This document shows positions 58,738-64,000 of a stretch of 64,000 nucleotides of DNA, in pieces. The notes beneath the pieces were generated by a model. The model did no database searches, was not told the DNA's origin, and was given only the letters and a program-made list of their open reading frames with translations. Position 1 is the stretch's first letter. Every line of letters starts with the position of its first letter. The translations under genes and the position numbers were made by a program. The stretch comes from Branchiostoma floridae. Its lineage: Eukaryota > Chordata > Leptocardii > Amphioxiformes > Branchiostomatidae. The stretch covers positions 12,528,702-12,592,701 of the forward strand of contig NC_049989.1 in NCBI RefSeq assembly GCF_000003815.2. Direction: 5' to 3'.

Positions 58738-59191
58738 TAGCCTGGGTACTGTCCGGGTAGTAGTTCTCTCTGATGTTCGCTTTTGCTACCCGTGTGCAGC
58801 TGGAGACCTGCACATTCAAACTGCTTGTTGGTAACATCTGATTAACTGAATTATTCAGCCCATATTATAAAGCCCATTCCTTAATTTGCTCATTAACTGA
58901 ATTATTCAGTTAATGAGCAAATGAAGGAATGGGCTTTATAGTAATCATTCAATAACAACAGACCCGAAAGTGGACGGAGGGCATTTCGGGTGTTGTAACG
59001 CCTGCTCAAACGAGCGCTTGAACCCACTTCTTAATTCGCTCATGTGTTTGGACCAATCAGCGCCCGCGTCCAAAATCATGATTCCAGACGTTAACGTGGT
59101 CAAGGTTCCCAGATGGAACAGCAGAAAAGCGACTGTATGTAGTGTATAATTAATGTCAGAACGAACTACTTTCCAGATGACACCCAGGCTA
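58738..59191. mobile_element. TAGCCTGG MITE (Mutator-like), copy 2
   Basis: TAGCCTGGGTACTGTCC to cacccaggcta, 454 bp, flanked by GTAACATGC/GTAACATGT (58729-58737 and 59192-59200; 8 of 9). Inside is a strong ~37-bp-arm palindrome, ataaagcccattccttaatt with ttgctcattaactgaat, at about 58868-58943. Confidence 0.88.
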
Positions 59192-60350
59192 GTAACATGT
59201 ACCAGCAGTTTGCTTGGATTTTGTTTATTTGAACAGCAAACTCAAGAGATACCACGAACAAATGATGTTGACCTTGCTGCAAAATTTGGTTACTGCAGAC
59301 TTAAAGGAGCTTAATATGGTATCCTAAGCTAGGCCATTTAATTGTTGTCATTGCCAAGCTGCTGAAAAAAACTATAGTCAAAATAAGAAATGTCTCAGAT
59401 GCCTGACAAGTCAATGAATCAAAATTTCGCGCAGCAGTCTTCATATATATTGTATTTTAACGTTATAGTTGAAAACTATATAATTTTACACATAGGCATG
59501 CATAGATGTATGATACAGTTCTCTAGAAGTGCCTTCAGAAAGAAATCAGATAAAGAGTGTTCTTGCTATTTTACCTCACATTGTGGCACTTTTTCCTTAA
59601 AGTTGTGTGTGTGTGTACATAGTATGTCATCTGAATAGTATGTATTTCTTGAACAACTTAGCTGTCTATGTTATTATAAGTTTTGCTTTATTGTGTACTT
59701 GGTGTTGTGTGTTTCTTAGCTCTTGCCAATAGCATTTGTATACCTTAAGACATAAAGTAGCGAAAATATAATTGAGTGTTTCAAATCGATCCATCCATTT
59801 CGTTAGATCTTTAGTGAGGCTTGGGTATGTTGTCACCAATATCATTGCCTGATATCAACAGTGCACTGGCAGAAATTTTATGCATATTTGTAGCAACTCA
59901 AACAAGAACATCGATTTGGAATTTACTAAACATAAGTGGTCTGTGTGTTTGCTTTAAGCTTTTGGAGTGATAAATTGTAAGAAAATGGTGCATTAAGTCA
60001 TATAGCAGACATTAGAGTAGTGATTCTATTTTTTAACTGTGGGGAATATAGTCTTTAGGCCAAGGAAAAAGAATGTTGTGTTTCTGGCTATCTGGCCTAC
60101 CCTTGCAAAAGCCTTCTGACCCTAGCCTTATTTTGGGTGGAGTGCTGGCAAGGGACATGAAATTTTAAATCTAACATCTTGGAGATGAAAGCGACACACA
60201 ATCGTTTGCTAATCATGTTAACATTTCCTTTCAATAGAAAATTGATTAACAGACCCACTAAACCTACATGTAGGTCTTATGTTGACTTAAAGCATATGTA
60301 TATCTATGATGTGATTGAACTGATGCATTTCAATTTTATTTTTGGATGTA

Positions 60351-60556
60351 CTGTAAATGTATCTAAGTTTGCAGGGATTTAATTTCGTGGTAGCGGGAAA
60401 AAGAACTTTTTGCGGTGGTTTTAAGTTTGCGGTAGCACCACACAGTTGTCTCTAACTGCCATGGAAAAATGTTTGCGGTGGTTTTAAGTTCGCAGTGAAG
60501 TGGCCAACGCAAAAAACGCGAACATTAAGCCACCGCGAAAGTTTCTGCATTTACAG
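60351..60556 (+). mobile_element. CTGTAAATGCA MITE, copy 7
   Basis: CTGTAAATGTATCTAAG to TTTCTGCATTTACAG, flanked by TA. Confidence 0.9.
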
Positions 60557-60980
60557 TACTTCAGCCAAAAAAAAGGGCCCTATTTTTTTCTGGACCATCG
60601 TAAACAACATTTATTTTCCTATGCCTTATTAGTAACTTGTTTATTTTGTATGCACTGTAACTGTGTACCTGACTGAAAAGAATTTAGGATATTTCTGTTG
60701 ATGTACATGTACATGACAATTTGTACTTTGTACTTGTGATGGCAGAAATGTGTGTAAGTCTGCATGTATTTAGAAATTGGATTGTATTTTTTCATGCTTA
60801 CCCTTCTTTAGAGGTATTTTATCGTGCTGTAAATCAAAGTGTCAGCAAAGGGAGAAAAAATTTGGGCAAGCTGATGACCCAATATATTTACTCCTTGTGG
60901 CGCAATAAACCTGAGTCAGGTACATATGGGGTTACTGCTATTTTACTTGACGTGTATGTTTAAAAGAAAATGTGTGGCTT

Positions 60981-61298
60981 AAGCTAAGGGCACAACCCGC
61001 CGCACATGCAATTTGTCCGTACGTTTTTAGGACACGTCCGCCACATATTTATTAATACATTCAGGCTGTACAGGGCAGGCGCATCACCCGTACTGGCACG
61101 TACGGGGGGCGAATCCACAAGACGATGCAAACAAAGCTTTGCCTGCACGTAAAGTTCTATGGCGTGTCTGCGTGATCCAAAATCCATTGGATTCCCTATG
61201 AGTTCAGGCGGAGGCGGTATTTACTACGTACGGATCCCAAAAGATTGCCCACGAAGGCAGCACGTATTTGCACGTACGGCAGGCTGTGCCCTTAGCTT
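60981..61298. mobile_element. MITE with AAGCTAAGGGCACA ends
   Basis: AAGCTAAGGGCACAACCCGC to CAGGCTGTGCCCTTAGCTT. Arms repeat cgtacgg/ccgtacgt words and the interior is GC-rich. Target duplication not resolved. Confidence 0.82.
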
Positions 61299-61625
61299 TA
61301 TACTACCAGTAGTGGTCTTTTTTTTTTTTCTTTTTTAAAAAAAAAACAAACAGTAGTGCAGTCAGGTTTGGACCAGGTTCAGATCCCAAGTATGGACCTG
61401 ATTATAAGTGTCCGTTAAAATCGTTCAACAAGTGAGGGATGTCTTTCATGTTTGAACAATTGTAAGTGCTGTGGTCAGTGCACTAGGTGGACCACTCTAT
61501 CAATCAACCAAACAGTGTCGCAGAATAGAACTGCTCGTGTTCTGACATTGGGATAAAGTAGTAATGAGGTATGATATCGTGTGTCATATTTTGGAGGGCA
61601 GGACATAAGCACAGATGTCTGCACA

Positions 61626-62034
61626 TAGCCTGGTTACCAAACCCCAGCCCGATCTCAAGTATCTATCGTGCAGGGGTCTGGCTGGATGGGATAGGAACTC
61701 TTCTCAATTTTGTCCCTTATAGTGGGCAAAAAACTCCACCAATAAAACAACACAGGATCAGCAAGAGGTAATTACACCCCTGCCATGATTCGTTAAACAC
61801 CCCCAACTGTACTTTTTGAATCCATAATAGTGACCACTAAGTACCTGATTCGCTACTGTGATAGCCTGCTGACCAACTGTGGTGTGTTGTAGCTGGCTAC
61901 CTGTGGTGAGAGTGGTCATCAATCCTAGGTTCTCCTCCCTTTGATCAAGGGCCTTCGAGAACCTTTCTACAGCCATCCTGCCAGACCCCAACACAAAAGA
62001 TATATTTTGAGGTTGGGGTATGGTATCCAGGCTA
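61626..62034. mobile_element. TAGCCTGG MITE (Mutator-like), copy 3
   Basis: TAGCCTGGTTACCAAACCCC to GGTATGGTATCCAGGCTA, 409 bp, flanked by GTCTGCACA/GTCTACACA (61617-61625 and 62035-62043; 8 of 9). Confidence 0.88.
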
Positions 62035-62043
62035 GTCTACACA

Positions 62044-63029
62044 GGATGTCATCTATAAAATTTACTTGCTGCGGCCTAATGTTCATTTAAAAGGCGGCTG
62101 AAAGGACAGACTTAGAAACCTTTTATTCCACAGGAAGGCAAAATTTAATGTGCTTCAGTTACAAGAAGATGATTACATTATAAGCCATACAGTGGATAAG
62201 ATGACCTGGTATGGAAATCTCCAGTGGAATCTTCAGTAAACCTACATGCACAACATGCTTTTACAGCAAAACAAAATCACCAAATAACAGACATCCATTA
62301 ATATAGTCATCTCACAAAAAATCAGGTTATGTGTAGAAATGGTCTTTTTACATTGTGAAGCTACAATTGTGAATGCCCGAATTTCCCAGTACACTCAAAG
62401 AAAAAACCAAAAGCTACCTGATATATATAGATATGATGACAATAAAACAAGATGGCCTCTACCGTATTGTTACACTAAATAGCTTAATGCAGTTACCTTA
62501 TAGCACGGACACATCAAATAATAACATCATTTTCCTGCACAAAAAAAAGATATTTCTTACACCACTACCTATTTTAACCAGTAAATCCATTGGAAATATT
62601 CCCTTGTACAAGAGCATACCAGATAAAAAAAGAAAAAACAACACTTTCCCCAATCCCTATATCCTCCACAAATGAGTACGTCCCATAGAACAGTGAAGAG
62701 CATTGCTACACAACATCAGATGGTCAATACTCTGAACATTATCATTGACCAAATGATGGTTCAATGAGTTTTGCAGAACTTTCTGTGGTGTCTATTACAT
62801 TTCCTTTGAGTCCATGACTTTGTTGCTTGTCTAAACGATACCGAATTCACGTGAACTTCTGACGACGCTGCCATTCTTGCAACATCGTCAGTATCCCTCT
62901 ACAAAACCAGTTCTGAATTGCATAACTGCCAATTGTTCCAAGGTCTCAAAAAAAAACAGTGGCCATGTTGCAGTTGTGTACGCATGCTAAACCACCACAT
63001 CATTCTGCAGCCAGTTTAAGGTTGTAGCA
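62044..63029. other. Downstream region, possible 3' UTR of right-edge gene
   Basis: AT-rich, about 1 kb. A minus-strand AATAAA (plus TTTATT near 62120) could end the gene whose last exon is at 63906-63988. No exon recognised. Confidence 0.3.
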
Positions 63030-63038
63030 CACTTCTAC

Positions 63039-63143
63039 TAGCCTGGTATCCAAACCTATTATAGCTCCCGAGTCTCCTCCGGTATTTGCGAGAGAAAACA
63101 AAAGGAGACTCTGCAATTAAAATAGGCTTGGATACCAAGGCTA
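63039..63143. mobile_element. TAGCCTGG hairpin MITE (Mutator-like), copy 4
   Basis: TAGCCTGGTATCCAAACC to GCTTGGATACCAAGGCTA, 105 bp, flanked by CACTTCTAC/CACTTCTCC (63030-63038 and 63144-63152; 8 of 9). Short form like 52380-52491. Confidence 0.9.
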
Positions 63144-63905
63144 CACTTCTCCATAGTACTTCATTCACCAGGTATTTTACTGCATGAGGTAAGGGCACAG
63201 ACAACTAGAAGGTTAACTTCCAATTTTTTACCAATGTGCAAAATGGCTGAAGATCTAAATCTACATGCTCGTATGCTTCAAGCACTACAAGAGTTTGCGT
63301 CCAAGCGCGAGCATGACTATGTACAGAACCACCACGTTTCAGCTATACCAGACTGGCATGCTGTATAACACTAAAGAATATACTACTACCCCCATTCTAA
63401 AATCAGCTTGTGTACTCTCTTTGGTCAACTAAACCTGTAGCATACATTGTCGACTTAAAAGGTTGTTGGTGGCAAAGAGTGTGCATAACATAGAGTCCTG
63501 TCTAGGTTGTAATAGGCACGAGATGTGGGTAGCTTGTTGTCAGCTACATAGTATTATCCCTTTTTCTTAAAATCTTAAGCTTATGACATTAAGTAGCATA
63601 GCTGTAGCTACAAATGTTGATCGTTTGGAACAAGTCTGGACTCAATGAAGATTGTTACAGTACTACTAAACATCTTTAGAACAAACTCTCTAACTTAAAC
63701 ATTTGGAAACAGAAAGGTAGCCCTCCCATATGTTTGGGTACAGAGCCCAGTTGAAAGCTTATACCTTACAGAGGGCTTCTATGATACTTTTGGATATGAC
63801 AAACTGATAATCTATGCTTGTGGCAAAGCCTCTCCCCTTCAGCCAGCCCAGATTTTTTTGGCGGCACCACATGGGCGGAGCACCTCTCTACAAGGGTTAC
63901 TACAG

Positions 63906-63988
63906 TCACTGCACGTTCTGGTCTTGTGTGCCTGGTTGCTCTTGAGGCTTCATGACGTCGGGCAGCTCTGGAGGAGTTGACAGGGGTG
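63906..63988 (-). CDS. Possible terminal exon of an unidentified gene
   Basis: On the minus strand the acceptor tttgtttgtag precedes a frame reading LSTPPELPDVMKPQEQPGTQ and DQNVQ, then TGA at 63908-63906. Pro/Glu-rich C-terminal peptide; no family recognised. The acceptor is good and the composition differs from the flanking AT-rich DNA, but one 83-nt exon is weak evidence, and another frame is also open here. Confidence 0.35.
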
Positions 63989-64000
63989 CTACAAACAAAT

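Larger units (their letters stand above)
58144..60909 (+). other. Probable GLTP 3' UTR and downstream region
   Basis: No coding exon recognised. Plus-strand AATAAA occurs at 60904-60909. Transposons at 58738-59191 and 60351-60556 lie inside. Where the transcript ends cannot be told from sequence. Confidence 0.3.

Overview
The window looks like animal nuclear DNA, most likely from a lancelet (Branchiostoma, Cephalochordata). Many small coding exons flanked by GT/AG sites join in a consistent phase into proteins close to vertebrate TRAPPC11, EZH2, GLTP and CCDC92. The introns are full of short inverted-repeat transposons, a 5S-rRNA-derived SINE, a tRNA-derived SINE and a DIRS-type retrotransposon, a mix known from amphioxus. 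The species is an inference from this content; no search was run.

Layout. (1) 1-12725, minus: TRAPPC11, 13 coding exons, with the 3' end beyond the left edge. (2) 12726-16013: intergenic, with a ~163-bp satellite and a 5S-derived SINE. (3) 16014-18662, plus: CCDC92-like coiled-coil gene, three coding exons, then about 5 kb of possible 3' UTR carrying several transposons. (4) 25324-50069, minus: EZH2 (Polycomb H3K27 methyltransferase), 18 coding exons reconstructing 776 residues, tail-to-tail with CCDC92. (5) 51778-58143, plus: GLTP (glycolipid transfer protein), five coding exons, 207 residues, head-to-head with EZH2 across about 1.7 kb. (6) 63906-63988, minus: a possible last exon of another gene running off the right edge.

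The most unusual pattern concerns three tandem arrays. Each lies directly against a conserved coding exon and each repeat unit contains that exon's edge plus its splice site: a 41-bp array at the 3' edge of TRAPPC11 exon 5, a 110-bp array at the 5' edge of TRAPPC11 exon 9, and an ~101-bp array with 18 intronic units at the 3' edge of EZH2 coding exon 2. The EZH2 unit carries a 45-nt, in-frame, 15-codon copy of the exon end with GT after it and AG before it.

The other strong theme is transposon nesting. A DIRS element with diagnostic inverted ends and internal complementary region sits antisense in an EZH2 intron that separates SET-region exons, and it has split a tRNA-SINE. More than a dozen CAGGG- or TAGGG-ended elements have exact 5-bp or 8-bp target duplications and arms built from family-specific repeated words. 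A separate TAGCCTGG family has 9-bp duplications. The four complete or nearly complete genes have unrelated housekeeping roles (membrane trafficking, a coiled-coil protein, chromatin silencing, glycolipid transfer), so no operon-like logic is implied. Positions 33219-33318 are a 100-N assembly gap inside the DIRS reverse transcriptase.
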